The notes under the pieces: generated by a model
The model's input: only the letters and a program-made list of their open reading frames with translations
The model's database searches: none
What the model was told of the DNA's origin: nothing
Shown here: positions 19,824 to 29,890 of the stretch, in pieces
How the letters are laid out: each line of letters opens with the position of its first letter
How positions within the stretch are numbered: the first letter of the stretch is position 1
Made by a program: the position numbers and the translations under genes
From: Sinorhizobium sp. B11
GTDB taxonomy: Bacteria > Pseudomonadota > Alphaproteobacteria > Rhizobiales > Rhizobiaceae
DNA length: 64,000 bases
Direction: 5' to 3'
NCBI GenBank assembly: GCA_039725955.1
Contig: CP091034.1
Coordinates: 744,001-808,000 of the forward strand

Positions 19824-21635
19824 CTAAGCATCCGCTGTTACATCGGCCGAATTTGCCAGCGGATCGCCTTTGTAAGGATCGGCTGCCCGCTTCGGCTTGA
19901 CCAACGGTTCCGGATGGATCGGTGTCGAAAACAGCAGATCCCGTCCCGCCTGCAACCCCTCGGATACTTGCAGCACCAGTCGCGCCTCGTCGCGCTTGCG
20001 GATGTCCTCGCCGATCTCATAGGCCGCGACTTCGGACACACCGAGCGCTTCCAGAGTGCGTCGGCCGAAGAGCAGACCGGATTCCAGCGTTTCGCGCAGT
20101 TCGTAGTCGACGCCTTTGTTGCGCAGTTCGATCGAGTGGATGCGGTCATAGGAGCGCACGAAAAGCGTCGTCTGCGGGTAGTCGGCCTGGATCAGCTCGA
20201 TCACCTTGTCGGTGATCTCCTTCTTTTGGGTACAGACGAGCACGATCTTGGCCCGGTCGATGCCGGCCGAACGCAGCACGTCCTTGCGGGTGCCGTCGCC
20301 GAAATAAATGCGGAAACCGAAGGAGGATGCCTGCCGGATGCGGTCGGCGGAGAAGTCGATGACGGTCACGCTCCGGCCGCCGGCAAGCAGGATCTGCGCG
20401 GCGATCTGGCCGAAACGCGAGAAACCGACCATCAGCACGTCGGCACCCGCACCCTCGAAATCCTCGTCGAGCTCCTCATGCTCCTCTCCCGAAAGCATCC
20501 GCTTGGAAAGCGCGGCGCCGAGCGGCGTCAGCGCCATGGAAAGGGTGACGATCGCCACCAGCAGCGAAGCCGTGCTGCTGGACATAAGCCCCGCGACGGC
20601 GGCCGTGGTGAAGAGGACGAAGCCGAATTCACCGCCTTGCGGCAGCAGGAAGGCGATGCGAACGGCATCGTTGTGCGAGGAGCGTGTCGCGCGGCAGAGC
20701 GCATAGATGATGAGCGCTTTCACGGCCATGATGATAGGCACGGCAATGATGATGAAGATCACGTTGTCGAGCAGGACCTGAAGCTGCAGCGACAGTCCGA
20801 CGGCAATGAAAAAGATAGCGAGAAGCACGCCGCGGAAGGGTTCGATATCGGCTTCCAGCTCGTGCCGGTAGGAGGATTCCGCCAGCATGACGCCGGAGAG
20901 GAAAGCGCCCATCGCCATCGAAAGCCCGGCGAGCTGCATCAGGCTCGCCGATCCCATGACGACGAAAAGCGCGGCCGCGATCATCGCTTCGCGCGCGCCG
21001 GTGCGCGCAATGATCTGGAAGAGGGGTGTCAGCAGGTATCGGCCCATGATGATCATCGCGCCGACGGCGGCCACCGAGATAGCGAAATCGACCAGTGGAT
21101 TGCCGCTGCCCTTGTTTCCATCGAGAATGGTGACGACTGCCAGAAGTGGCACGATCGCCAGATCCTGAAAGAGCAGCATGGAGAAGGAGCGCTGCCCGTA
21201 GCGAGTGTTCACATCTCCATCGCCTTCGAGGATCTGCATGGCGAAGGCGGTTGAGGAGAGCGCCAGGCCGAAGCCCGCGACGATGCTGCCGCGCCAGTCG
21301 AGGGCGCCGGAGACCCATGCGAGTGCCGTCAGTGCCAGACCCGTCACCGCCACCTGCGCCGTGCCGAGGCCGAAGATATCGCGCCGCATCTGCCAGAGGC
21401 GGGTGGGCTTCAATTCAAGCCCGATGATGAAGAGCAGGAAGACGACGCCGAGTTCGGCAACATCGAGGATCTGCTCACCATCCGTGATGCCGTGGAAGAT
21501 CGGGCCGATGACGATGCCGGCCGCCAGATAACCGAGAACCGTGCCGAGCCCAAGCTTCTTGAAGATCGGCGCAGCGACGACCGCGCCGCCGAGCAGCAGG
21601 ATGGTTTCCGTGAAAAGCGCGTTGGGTGCGGACAT
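19824..21635 (-). CDS. Monovalent cation:proton antiporter (CPA2, KefB-like) with RCK domain
   Basis: 603 residues. The first ~380 form the CPA2 membrane domain with about twelve helices (LGYLAAGIVIGPIFHGI; LLPQGGEFGFVLF, a segment conserved in Kef proteins). The C-terminal RCK/TrkA-N domain starts ADVLMVGFSRFGQIAAQILL and has the FGDGTRKDVLRSAGID nucleotide-binding pattern. It probably exchanges K+ or Na+ for protons at the inner membrane and is gated by NAD(H) or a glutathione-type ligand. No KefF/KefG partner gene is adjacent. The two genes, this and pmbA, are divergent. Confidence 0.92.
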   Translation of the reverse strand: MSAPNALFTETILLLGGAVVAAPIFKKLGLGTVLGYLAAGIVIGPIFHGITDGEQILDVAELGVVFLLFIIGLELKPTRLWQMRRDIFGLGTAQVAVTGLALTALAWVSGALDWRGSIVAGFGLALSSTAFAMQILEGDGDVNTRYGQRSFSMLLFQDLAIVPLLAVVTILDGNKGSGNPLVDFAISVAAVGAMIIMGRYLLTPLFQIIARTGAREAMIAAALFVVMGSASLMQLAGLSMAMGAFLSGVMLAESSYRHELEADIEPFRGVLLAIFFIAVGLSLQLQVLLDNVIFIIIAVPIIMAVKALIIYALCRATRSSHNDAVRIAFLLPQGGEFGFVLFTTAAVAGLMSSSTASLLVAIVTLSMALTPLGAALSKRMLSGEEHEELDEDFEGAGADVLMVGFSRFGQIAAQILLAGGRSVTVIDFSADRIRQASSFGFRIYFGDGTRKDVLRSAGIDRAKIVLVCTQKKEITDKVIELIQADYPQTTLFVRSYDRIHSIELRNKGVDYELRETLESGLLFGRRTLEALGVSEVAAYEIGEDIRKRDEARLVLQVSEGLQAGRDLLFSTPIHPEPLVKPKRAADPYKGDPLANSADVTADA

Positions 21636-21749
21636 GCTTCATTTCTTTCGATGGCGGGGCAAGCAGGCAGCCAGGAAAAGAATCGGCATCCACGGCCTTG
21701 ATGCTTTCAGGAGTGCACAATAAATGGAACGGGAAGGAAAGGCCAAATC

Positions 21750-23099
21750 ATGTCCTCTGAAATCGATTCCTCGACACTTCTTTCCCGCGCAAGTCAACTG
21801 ATCGATCTGGCGAAAAAGGCAGGCGCTGACGCCGCCGACGCCGTCGTCGTCCGCTCGCGCGCCCAATCCGTCAGCGTTCGCCTCGGCAAGGTCGAAGGCA
21901 CCGAGTCCTCCGAGAGCGACGATTTTTCGCTTCGAGTCTTCGTCGGCAAGCGCGTGGCAAGCGTTTCCGCCAATCCGGGCTTCGACCTTACGGCGCTGGC
22001 CGAACGCGCCGTCGCCATGGCCAAGGTCTCGCCGGAAGACCCGTTCGCCTGCCTGGCCGATGAGAACAGGCTCGCAAAGACCTATCCCGACCTGCAGCTT
22101 CTCGATACGACCGAGGTCGGCGCCGACCAGCTGCGCGAGGCGGCCCTTGCGGCCGAAGCCGCTGCCCTTGCGGTCAAAGGCGTCACCAACTCTTCGGGTG
22201 CCGGCGCTTCGGCCGGCATGGGCGGGCTGGTGCTTGCCACGTCGCACGGTTTCGAAGGCAGCTACATGGCCTCGCGCTTCGGCAATTCCGTCAGCGTCAT
22301 CGCCGGCGAAGGTACTGGCATGGAACGCGACTACGATTTCGACAGCCGCCTTTACTATGCCGAGCTCGACGATCCCGCCGAAATCGGCCGCCGGGCCGGC
22401 GAGCGCACCATCAAGCGCATCAATCCGCGCCAGGTGCCGACAGGCAAGGACATCACCGTCATCTTCGATCCGCGCATCGCGCGGGGTTTCGTTGGCCATA
22501 TTGCCGGTGCCATCAACGGCGCCTCGGTTGCCCGCAAGACGAGCTTCCTTCGCGACAAGATGGGCCAGCAGGTGCTGAAATCCGGCCTCTCGATCACGGA
22601 CGATCCGCTGATCGTGCGCGGCCCGTCCTCGCGTCCCTTCGATGGCGAAGGCGTCTCCGGCGAGAAGCTGGTCATGATCGAGGACGGTGTGCTCAAGCAC
22701 TGGTTCCTCTCCACCTCCACCGCAAACGAGATCGGCGGTTTCGAGACCAACGGCCGCGGCGTCCGTGGCGGCACCTCGGTCACGCCGGCCTCGACCAATC
22801 TTGCGCTGGAGCCTGGCGACATCTCGCCGGAAGAGCTGATCCGCAGCGTCGGCAACGGTTTCTACGTCACCGAACTGATCGGCCAGGGCGTCAACATGAT
22901 CACCGGCGAATACAGCCGCGGCGCGACAGGCTTCTGGATCGAGAATGGCGAGCTCACCTTCGCGGTATCGGAAGTGACGATCGCTTCGAACCTCAAGGAC
23001 ATGTTCATGCGGCTGACGCTTGCCAACGACATCGATCGCAAGTTCGGTGTGGCGGCTCCGACTTTCGCGATTGAAGGCATGACGCTTGCCGGCCGCTGA
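21750..23099 (+). CDS. pmbA: TldD/PmbA family protein, TldE/PmbA type
   Basis: 449 residues. PmbA (TldE) forms with TldD the heterodimeric protease that matures microcin B17 and degrades CcdA in E. coli; here TldE is the subunit without zinc. Recognisable segments: DAADAVVVRSRAQSVSVRLGK near the start, SSGAGASAGMGGLVLATSHGF in the middle and GVRGGTSVTPASTNLALEPG and TGEYSRGATGFWIENG near the end. The stop overlaps the region upstream of the CysQ-like gene, suggesting an operon. Confidence 0.93.
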   Translation: MSSEIDSSTLLSRASQLIDLAKKAGADAADAVVVRSRAQSVSVRLGKVEGTESSESDDFSLRVFVGKRVASVSANPGFDLTALAERAVAMAKVSPEDPFACLADENRLAKTYPDLQLLDTTEVGADQLREAALAAEAAALAVKGVTNSSGAGASAGMGGLVLATSHGFEGSYMASRFGNSVSVIAGEGTGMERDYDFDSRLYYAELDDPAEIGRRAGERTIKRINPRQVPTGKDITVIFDPRIARGFVGHIAGAINGASVARKTSFLRDKMGQQVLKSGLSITDDPLIVRGPSSRPFDGEGVSGEKLVMIEDGVLKHWFLSTSTANEIGGFETNGRGVRGGTSVTPASTNLALEPGDISPEELIRSVGNGFYVTELIGQGVNMITGEYSRGATGFWIENGELTFAVSEVTIASNLKDMFMRLTLANDIDRKFGVAAPTFAIEGMTLAGR

Positions 23100-23115
23100 C
23101 AAACGGATCTATACG

Positions 23116-23922
23116 ATGAGCGACCCTGAAAACCGCTGGCAGAGCGATCTCGCGTTGATCGCTGATGCTGCAAGACAGGCCGGCGCCGTTGCACTCGGTT
23201 ATTTCAACAAGTCGCCGGAGGTCTGGTGGAAGAACGAGGATCGCTCTCCCGTCAGTGCCGCCGATTTCGCCGCGAATGAAAGGCTCGAAGCCATCTTGCG
23301 CAGCGCACGGCCGGCCTATGGCTGGCTGTCGGAAGAGACTGACGACGACGCAGGCCGACTGGAATACGAGACGCTGTTCATCGTGGATCCGATCGATGGC
23401 ACCCGGGCTTTCCTCGCCGGCAAGGATCTCTGGTGCGTCAGCGTCGGCATCGTCCATCGCGGCCGCCCCGTTGCCGGCGTCCTTTACGCGCCGGCGCTCG
23501 ATGAACTTTACGAGGCAGTGGAGGGTGGTGCGGCGCTGAAGAACGGCGAACCGATTTCCGTCTCTACGCGCGGCGAAGCCGATCTCAGCCAGCTTGCCGT
23601 CAGCGAGGAGCTGTTCAGGGTCTTGCCGGCGGCGGTTCGCGACCGCAGCGAGCGAGTCAAATATATCCCCTCACTCGCCTACCGCATCGCGATGGTGGCC
23701 GATGGCCGGTTGGACACGACGTTTGTCGGGCGCAATGCCCATGACTGGGATATTGCGGCAGCCGACCTTATCCTCGAGCGTGCCGGTGGCGGTCTTGTCG
23801 ACCTTTCGGGGCATCCGACAACCTATAATAGAGAGAAAGTCAACCACGATGCGCTCTGCGCTTCACCGGTCCCGCGTCTCCGCGAATATCTGGACTTGTT
23901 CACTCAGCTAAGAGACGGTTGA
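23116..23922 (+). CDS. Inositol monophosphatase family protein (CysQ-like 3'(2'),5'-bisphosphate nucleotidase)
   Basis: 268 residues with a complete Li+-sensitive phosphatase core: DPIDGT at 91–96 and WDIAAAD at about 211–217 (metal ligands Asp91, Asp94, Asp212), plus an acidic SEE in LSEETDDD before them. The family hydrolyses PAP, inositol monophosphates or fructose bisphosphate; position beside pmbA and the lipid A cluster does not decide the substrate. The ATG at 23116 was preferred over one inside pmbA. It lies 16 bases after the pmbA stop. Confidence 0.88.
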   Translation: MSDPENRWQSDLALIADAARQAGAVALGYFNKSPEVWWKNEDRSPVSAADFAANERLEAILRSARPAYGWLSEETDDDAGRLEYETLFIVDPIDGTRAFLAGKDLWCVSVGIVHRGRPVAGVLYAPALDELYEAVEGGAALKNGEPISVSTRGEADLSQLAVSEELFRVLPAAVRDRSERVKYIPSLAYRIAMVADGRLDTTFVGRNAHDWDIAAADLILERAGGGLVDLSGHPTTYNREKVNHDALCASPVPRLREYLDLFTQLRDG

Positions 23923-23983
23923 CGTTTCCGTCAAAATCCCTCAGATGAGGGGCCGGAGGAGAATAGGCAGAAAGAGAATAAAA

Positions 23984-24232
23984 ATGACGGACTCCGGCGG
24001 TAAAAAGCAGCTCCTGCACCTCGTCTTCGGTGGCGAACTCGAAAACCTCGATGGCATCCAGTTTCGTGATCTGAAGGATCTCGATATTGTCGGTATTTTC
24101 CCCGACTATGCCACGGCACTGACGGCCTGGAAGTCGAAGGCGCAGCAGACGGTCGACAATGCGCATATGCGCTATTTCATCGTCCACATGCATCGTTTGC
24201 TCGATCCGCAGGATACGACCGGGAGCAAGTGA
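23984..24232 (+). CDS. DUF4170 family protein
   Basis: 82 residues, with the ATG at 23984 preceded by AAAGAGAATAAA. The sequence HLVFGGELENLDGIQFRDLKDLDIVGIFPDYATALTAWKSKA is the DUF4170 pattern, a small cytoplasmic family found mainly in alphaproteobacteria. Its function is unknown. In rhizobial genomes it recurs between the CysQ-like gene and waaA, as here, so a link to lipid A/Kdo assembly is possible but unproven. Confidence 0.85.
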   Translation: MTDSGGKKQLLHLVFGGELENLDGIQFRDLKDLDIVGIFPDYATALTAWKSKAQQTVDNAHMRYFIVHMHRLLDPQDTTGSK

Positions 24233-24398
24233 CCCGCGCAGCAATCGGCTTGTCCTCCGCTGTCCACAGCGGAGGCCTTCGTGCATCGGTTCTCGCCCTC
24301 GTTCGACGCATTCTGAACAAATTGATCGGTCATGGCGGCCGCAACGATAATTAGGGAATTGAATTGATGTCGGTCTGCATGGATCGGAGGTCTGCTGA

Positions 24399-25718
24399 AT
24401 GAGCTCTCGGATGGCGCGGATCGGTCTGAACGCGTACCGTCTGGCGGGAACTGTGGCGTCGCCGGTCGTCGGCCTCTACATCACCTATCGCACCGCCAAG
24501 GGCAAGGAAGACCGCGCTCGCCGGCTGGAGCGTTTCGGCTATGCGAGCGCCAATCGCCCGCAGGGCCCGCTCGTCTGGTTTCACGCGGCAAGTGTCGGCG
24601 AAACCAACGCCGTCATTCCCCTGATCCGTGAAATCCGCCGCCGCGACATCCATGTCATCCTGACGACAGGTACCATCACCTCGGCAAGGCTTGCCGCCGA
24701 GCGCCTCGGCAATGATGCGATCCATCAATATGTGCCGCTCGACCTGAAGCCCGCCGTCGGCCGCTTTCTCGATTACTGGCAGCCGGATTGCGCCATCATC
24801 GCCGAATCCGAGATCTGGCCCGCGACGGTGCTTGAACTCGGCCATCGCCGCATCCCGCAGATCCTCGTCAATGCCAGGATGTCGGATCGCTCATTCACCC
24901 GCTGGCGGCGACGGCCCTCGCTTGCCGAAGCACTCTTCGAAAATCTCGCGCTCGTCATTGCACAGTCGGATGTCGATGCCGAACGTTTCCGCGATCTCGG
25001 CGCCGTGCCGGTCATCACGTCGGGCAACCTGAAGGTCGATACGGATGCACCGCCATATGACAGCGCTGTTTTCGCTCGCTACAAGAAGCAGATCGGCGAC
25101 CGCAAGACATGGGCGGCGATCTCCACTTTCGACGGTGAAGAAAATGCCGCCGGTATCGTCCATCGTGCCCTGCGCGATCGCGACAAACAGCTGACCATCA
25201 TCGTCCCGCGCCACCCCGAGCGCGCTGACGAGATCGAGGCAGCCCTTGTAAAGCAGGGTCTGAAGGTCGCCCGCCGCACGCGGGACGATGTCCTGACCCC
25301 CGACGTCGATATCTTCCTGGGCGACACGATCGGCGAAATGGGCCTTTATCTTCGTCTGACGGAAGTCGCTTTCGTCGGCCGCTCGCTCTTTGCCGAGGGC
25401 GGCCAGAACCCGCTGGAGCCGGCCATGCTCGGCTGCGCCATCCTGTCGGGCGGCAATGTCCAGAATTTCCGCGAGGCCTATCAGAAGCTCGCTCGTAGCG
25501 GCAGTGCCCGCATGGTGCGCGATACCGAGATGCTGGCGAAGGGCGTGCATTATCTGCTGACCAATGACGAGGCGCGCGGCAAGATGATCCAGGCCGGCAT
25601 CGCCGCCGTGCATGAAATGCGCGGTGCGTTGAGCGCCACGTTGAAGGGGCTGGAGCCCTATATCAATCCGCTGACGGTGAAGGCGCGCCTTCTGCCGAAG
25701 GCCGTGGCGCAAGCCTGA
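24399..25718 (+). CDS. waaA: 3-deoxy-D-manno-octulosonic acid (Kdo) transferase
   Basis: 439 residues, the length of Kdo transferase (KdtA/WaaA), which adds Kdo sugars to lipid IVA at the inner membrane. It begins with a short hydrophobic anchor (YRLAGTVASPVVGLYITYR) and shows the glycosyltransferase 30 landmarks WFHAASVGETNAVIPLI, SEIWPATVLELG, the SGNLKVDT segment and a GGQNPLEPAMLGC donor-binding loop. The next gene starts 9 bases later, and lpxK lies beyond, forming a lipid A assembly cluster. Confidence 0.95.
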   Translation: MSSRMARIGLNAYRLAGTVASPVVGLYITYRTAKGKEDRARRLERFGYASANRPQGPLVWFHAASVGETNAVIPLIREIRRRDIHVILTTGTITSARLAAERLGNDAIHQYVPLDLKPAVGRFLDYWQPDCAIIAESEIWPATVLELGHRRIPQILVNARMSDRSFTRWRRRPSLAEALFENLALVIAQSDVDAERFRDLGAVPVITSGNLKVDTDAPPYDSAVFARYKKQIGDRKTWAAISTFDGEENAAGIVHRALRDRDKQLTIIVPRHPERADEIEAALVKQGLKVARRTRDDVLTPDVDIFLGDTIGEMGLYLRLTEVAFVGRSLFAEGGQNPLEPAMLGCAILSGGNVQNFREAYQKLARSGSARMVRDTEMLAKGVHYLLTNDEARGKMIQAGIAAVHEMRGALSATLKGLEPYINPLTVKARLLPKAVAQA

Positions 25719-25727
25719 GGAGCAGCC

Positions 25728-26450
25728 ATGTCGGCGCAGACGAAGATCAGGGGCATCCTCTTCGACAAGGACGGCACGCTGCTCGACTACGACGAAAGCT
25801 GGTTGCCGGTGAACCGTGAGCTTGCCCGGATCGCCGCCGAAGATGACGCTGTTCTTGCCGACCACCTTCTTGCCGAATGCGGCATGGACCCGGTCACCGG
25901 CCATATCATTCCAGACAGCCTGCTTGCTGCCGGCAATACCCGCCAGATCGCCGAAGGGCTCGTTGCTGCCGGCTCGAAGGTCGATATGATCGAGCTGACG
26001 ATCAAGCTCGACAATCTCTTTGCCAATGCCGCCGAATTTTCCGTGCCGGTGACGGACCTTGCCGCCTTCTTCGGGCGGCTGCACGGGCGCGGCTTCAAGC
26101 TTGGCATTGCCTCCAGCGACAATGAGCGTTCGATCCGCCAGACCGCCCAGCGTTTCGGCATCTCTGAATTTGTCGATTACATCGCCGGTTATGACAGCGG
26201 CTTCGGCAGCAAGCCGGAGCCGGGCATGGTGCTCGGCTTCTGCGCGGCAACGGGCCTTCAGCCGGAAGAGGTCGCCATGGTCGGGGATAACAACCACGAT
26301 CTCCATATGGGCAGGAACGCGAAAACCGGCCTGACGATTGCGGTTTTGACTGGCACAGGGTCGCGGGAATCCCTCTCGGCCTCCGCCGACCATGTCTTCG
26401 ACGACATCACGCATATCGAGGCCCTGCTGCCGGACCTGCAGCCGGCCTGA
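25728..26450 (+). CDS. HAD-family hydrolase (phosphoglycolate-phosphatase-like)
   Basis: 240 residues. HAD motif I is [15 protein letters not shown] (nucleophile Asp), motif II is LGIASSDN, and motif III/IV is [18 protein letters not shown]. It has a C1 cap like phosphoglycolate phosphatases (Gph/PGP-type). It sits between waaA (9-base gap) and lpxK (104-base gap), so an envelope-sugar phosphate is a possible substrate, but the sequence alone does not show it. Confidence 0.88.
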   Translation: MSAQTKIRGILFDKDGTLLDYDESWLPVNRELARIAAEDDAVLADHLLAECGMDPVTGHIIPDSLLAAGNTRQIAEGLVAAGSKVDMIELTIKLDNLFANAAEFSVPVTDLAAFFGRLHGRGFKLGIASSDNERSIRQTAQRFGISEFVDYIAGYDSGFGSKPEPGMVLGFCAATGLQPEEVAMVGDNNHDLHMGRNAKTGLTIAVLTGTGSRESLSASADHVFDDITHIEALLPDLQPA

Positions 26451-26554
26451 CACCCAAAGACTTGCATTTTCACGCGTTTTGGCTTCTCAATCCGCCCGGT
26501 CGATTATGTGAGACCTCGCCACGGGGGGTGAGGGCAAGGGAAACGGACGGCATC

Positions 26555-27598
26555 ATGATATCCGAAGCACCGCCTTTCTGGTGGAGGCGGGCAGGTTGGC
26601 AGGCATGGGCTCTGTCGCCCCTTTCTTTCCTTTATGGCCGCGTGGCGGGCTACCGCATGGTCCATGCGAGCCGCGCTTCAGTGCCGATCCCGGTCATTTG
26701 CGTCGGAAATTTCACGGTCGGCGGAGCTGGCAAGACGCCGACGGCAATCGCCATTGCCCGTGCTGCCAAAGCAAAGGGTCTCAAGCCTGGTTTTCTAAGT
26801 CGCGGCCATGGCGGCTCGCTCGATGTCACCACCGTCGTCGATCCCTCTCATCACCGTGCAGTCGCTGTCGGCGACGAGCCGCTTCTGCTGGCTCAGGAAG
26901 CACTGACGGTAATCTCCCGCAGGCGTGTCGAGGGTGCGGCAAGGCTGGTCGAAGAGGGCGCCGATTTCATAATCATGGATGACGGTTTCCAGAGCGCGCG
27001 CCTCGCAATCGACTATGCGCTTCTGGTAATCGATGCGACACGCGGCCTTGGCAACGGCCATATAGTGCCGGGCGGCCCGGTGCGCGCGCCGATCCGTCTG
27101 CAACTGCGCGAGGCGACCGCCCTTCTGAAGGTCGGAGAAGGCAATGCGGCCGACCGCATCGTCCGGATCGCAGCGCGCGCTGCCAAACCCTATTTCACCG
27201 CCCGGCTGAAAGTGTCCGGAGAGAATTATCTGGAGGGCCTCAAAGTGCTCGCCTTTGCGGGTATTGCCGATCCGGAAAAATTCTTTCGCACCGTCCGTTC
27301 GCTTGGTGCGAGCATCGAGGTCGCGACTTCCTTCGGCGATCACGAGCATTTGAGCGAGGAAGAGATCGACGGTCTTCTGATGACAGCAGACCAGCAGAAT
27401 CTGACGATCGTCACCACCTCTAAAGATTTTGTCAGGCTCGCCGGCCATCACGGCAAGGCGGCACAGCTCGCGGCCCGCTGCCGCGTAGTAGAGGTGGAGA
27501 TGGCGTTTACAGATCCACTTGCGCCCGGGCTCATTATCGATCGCGCCTTTGAAGCCTGCCGCCAGCGGCGGCTCAGGGAAGCGAAAAAGAAAGCCTAG
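26555..27598 (+). CDS. lpxK: Tetraacyldisaccharide 4'-kinase
   Basis: 347 residues; phosphorylates the 4' position of lipid A disaccharide on the inner face of the inner membrane. The N-terminal amphipathic helix ([20 protein letters not shown]) precedes the Walker A motif [12 protein letters not shown] with Lys60. The [23 protein letters not shown] segment matches the family's GFQ motif. The ATG at 26555 gives the typical [10 protein letters not shown] start; an upstream in-frame start would add unrelated residues. It ends 4 bases into the convergent DUF2093 gene. Confidence 0.95.
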   Translation: MISEAPPFWWRRAGWQAWALSPLSFLYGRVAGYRMVHASRASVPIPVICVGNFTVGGAGKTPTAIAIARAAKAKGLKPGFLSRGHGGSLDVTTVVDPSHHRAVAVGDEPLLLAQEALTVISRRRVEGAARLVEEGADFIIMDDGFQSARLAIDYALLVIDATRGLGNGHIVPGGPVRAPIRLQLREATALLKVGEGNAADRIVRIAARAAKPYFTARLKVSGENYLEGLKVLAFAGIADPEKFFRTVRSLGASIEVATSFGDHEHLSEEEIDGLLMTADQQNLTIVTTSKDFVRLAGHHGKAAQLAARCRVVEVEMAFTDPLAPGLIIDRAFEACRQRRLREAKKKA

Positions 27599-27831
27599 CG
27601 CTGGTTCGGCAGAATGCCGGCGCGTTTGTCGGCTTCAAGCGCGGTGGCGACATCGGCATAGGGTTCCTGCCGCGCCACGCTCCAGTAGCGAAGTTCATCG
27701 AGCGGGATCTGTTTGCCTGTCAGTGCGCAGACGACATAGGAACCGGGCGACAGAATCTGGAAATCGCCGTCCAGATAACGGATCTTCGCCTCGCGGTTTC
27801 CGTATCCTTCGAACAAGTTCATGCGCTCCAT
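27595..27831 (-). CDS. DUF2093 family protein
   Basis: 78 residues (ATG 27831; ATG 27822 is an alternative). The core [40 protein letters not shown] is the DUF2093 signature, a short alphaproteobacterial family of unknown role. It overlaps the lpxK stop by 4 bases on the opposite strand and lies downstream of mutL in the same direction. Confidence 0.85.
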   Translation of the reverse strand: MERMNLFEGYGNREAKIRYLDGDFQILSPGSYVVCALTGKQIPLDELRYWSVARQEPYADVATALEADKRAGILPNQR

Positions 27832-27889
27832 TCCCCGCAGTCTGTCATCTGTCTGCCATACTCCCCGAAACGTCCTTTTGCCAGCTTTT

Positions 27890-29707
27890 TCAGCTCCGGC
27901 CGAATAGTCGCTCGATATCGGCAAGCTTGAGTTCGATATAGGTGGGACGCCCGTGATTGCATTGGCCGGAGCCTGGGGTCACTTCCATTTGGCGCAGCAG
28001 CGCGTTCATTTCTTCAGGCCGTAGCCGCCGTCCTGATCGCACCGAGCCATGGCAAGCCATTGTTGCCGCCACATATTCGAGCTTGGCCGAGAGGCCGGAG
28101 GCTGTATCCCATTCGGCGATCTCGTCGGCAAGCTGCCGGATCAGCCCAGACGCATCGACCTCGCCGAGCATCGCTGGCGTTTCGCGCACGGCAATGGCGC
28201 CCGGGCCGAAGCGCTCGATCGCAAGGCCAAGTTCGGAAAATTCCGCCGCATGCACCATCAGCCGGTCGCAATCCTCTTCGGGAATGTCGACGATCTCGGG
28301 GATCAGCAAGACCTGCGACGGCAGCCGCTTCGAATGCAGCGCCTTGCGCATGGCCTCGAAGACCAGCCGCTCATGGGCAGCGTGTTGATCGACGATGACG
28401 ATGCCGTTGTCTGTCTGCGCAATGATATAGTTTTCGTGGACCTGCGCCCGCGCGGCTCCGAGCGGATAGCGTACCGCCGGTTCGCTCGCAGCTGCTGCCG
28501 GCACTTGCGCGGTGGGATCGAAAACCGGCTCTGAACGCGCCGTCGGATGGGCAAGCCCATCGAAGGAGGCTTGCGGTCTTTCGCTGAGACCGGTGGCCGG
28601 CTGATAAGGCCGGGATGGGGAGGTTGCCGCCGACCAAGGTGCCTGCGGTCGCTGCGGCGCCGCCTGGAAGCCAGGCCGGAAGGCGCGCAGCATGTCGCTT
28701 GCGCCCGTCGTTGCGGCGCGGCTGCCGTCACGCGCAAGCGCTTCGCGGATTGCGCCGACGATCAGCCCGCGCACCAGTCCCGGATCGCGGAAGCGGACGT
28801 CGGATTTCGCCGGATGCACATTGACGTCCACAAGCGCCGGATCGAGCGTGATAGACAGCACTGCGACGGGATAACGGCCGGAGGGAATCGTTTCGGCATA
28901 GGCCCCGCGGATCGCCGAGAGGATGAGTTTGTCCTGCACCGGGCGGCCATTGACGAACGCATATTGATGAGCCGAATTGCCCCGATTGAAGGTCGGCACG
29001 CCGGCAAAGCCGGTCAGTTGCACGTCTTCGCGCTCGGCATCCAGGGCGATGGCATTGTCACGGAATTCCTTTCCGAGCACCTGCGCCATGCGCGCCAGAT
29101 GATCCTCGCCGGTTGCCGGAAATTCCAGCGTTGAGCGATCGGGGCCAGAGAGCACAAAACGCACGCCCGGAAAGGCGATCGCCATGCGTTTGACGATCTC
29201 GGTGATGGCCGCCGCTTCCGCCTTCTCCGTCTTCAGGAATTTCAGCCGCGCCGGCGTCGCGAAGAACAGATCGCGCACTTCGACGATTGTTCCCGGATTG
29301 GCGGCTGCCGGGCGCAGATGCACGATCTTGCCTCCGGCAACGGAAATTTCGTTGCCCGCCGTGCTGTCACGTTTGCGGCTTGCGATGCTGAGCCGCGCCA
29401 CCGAACCGATGGACGGCAATGCCTCGCCCCGGAACCCGAGCGTTCGGATATCGTCGAGCGTATCCGATATCTTCGATGTGCAGTGTCGCTTGACGGCAAG
29501 TTCAAGATCGGTGACGTCCATGCCGGAACCGTTGTCGCTGACGCGCAGCAGCGCCTTGCCGCCGCCGGCGGTTGCGATTTCGATACGGGTCGCGCCTGCA
29601 TCGAGCGCGTTTTCGATCAGCTCCTTGGCAGCACTTGCCGGACGTTCGATGACTTCGCCGGCAGCGATCTGGTTGATGAGCGTTTCGGAGAGCTGTCTGA
29701 TGGCCAT
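27890..29707 (-). CDS. mutL: DNA mismatch repair protein MutL
   Basis: 605 residues. The N-terminal GHKL ATPase has [36 protein letters not shown] and RVSDNGSGM. The C-terminal dimer domain carries an endonuclease motif ([12 protein letters not shown], the DQHA-x2-E-x4-E pattern), the [11 protein letters not shown] stretch and a C-x-HGRPT motif, so this MutL can nick DNA itself, as expected in a MutH-less organism. The ATG at 29707 was chosen over an upstream start (MKPLPSG...) because the family begins MAIRQL. It is transcribed away from the PAS/receiver gene. Confidence 0.95.
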   Translation of the reverse strand: MAIRQLSETLINQIAAGEVIERPASAAKELIENALDAGATRIEIATAGGGKALLRVSDNGSGMDVTDLELAVKRHCTSKISDTLDDIRTLGFRGEALPSIGSVARLSIASRKRDSTAGNEISVAGGKIVHLRPAAANPGTIVEVRDLFFATPARLKFLKTEKAEAAAITEIVKRMAIAFPGVRFVLSGPDRSTLEFPATGEDHLARMAQVLGKEFRDNAIALDAEREDVQLTGFAGVPTFNRGNSAHQYAFVNGRPVQDKLILSAIRGAYAETIPSGRYPVAVLSITLDPALVDVNVHPAKSDVRFRDPGLVRGLIVGAIREALARDGSRAATTGASDMLRAFRPGFQAAPQRPQAPWSAATSPSRPYQPATGLSERPQASFDGLAHPTARSEPVFDPTAQVPAAAASEPAVRYPLGAARAQVHENYIIAQTDNGIVIVDQHAAHERLVFEAMRKALHSKRLPSQVLLIPEIVDIPEEDCDRLMVHAAEFSELGLAIERFGPGAIAVRETPAMLGEVDASGLIRQLADEIAEWDTASGLSAKLEYVAATMACHGSVRSGRRLRPEEMNALLRQMEVTPGSGQCNHGRPTYIELKLADIERLFGRS

Positions 29708-29781
29708 GGGCTTATTTTCGAGGATTCGCGGCCCGGAGGGAAGGGGTTTCATCGAGCTGTAGACAATGACTCAAGACCTCT

Positions 29782-29797
29782 CCCCCAAATTTGGGGG
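29782..29797. promoter_or_regulatory. Perfect 16-bp palindrome CCCCCAAATTTGGGGG
   Basis: An exact palindrome in the mutL–PAS/receiver intergenic region. A related but imperfect element lies upstream of the GGDEF/EAL gene near 31622 (CCCCAGATTTTGGG). Its binding protein is unknown. Confidence 0.5.
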
Positions 29798-29806
29798 TCG
29801 TTACTG

Positions 29807-29821
29807 TTAAGCGGCCTTTAA
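29807..29821. promoter_or_regulatory. CtrA-type binding site (TTAA-N7-TTAA)
   Basis: TTAA-GCGGCCT-TTAA matches the full-site pattern recognised by CtrA, the cell-cycle response regulator of alphaproteobacteria. It lies 70 bases upstream of the PAS/receiver gene and is the only exact full site I found in the window. Confidence 0.55.
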
Positions 29822-29890
29822 GACAAAAACGGCATTTTATTCATATACCTCCGAGACTGCGAAAATCGGACAGATGTGGGATGTGAATGA

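Noticed and set aside
19914..21254. 446-codon plus-strand ORF opposite the antiporter gene
   Set aside because: Shadow of the KefB-type gene, His/Asp-rich without a family.
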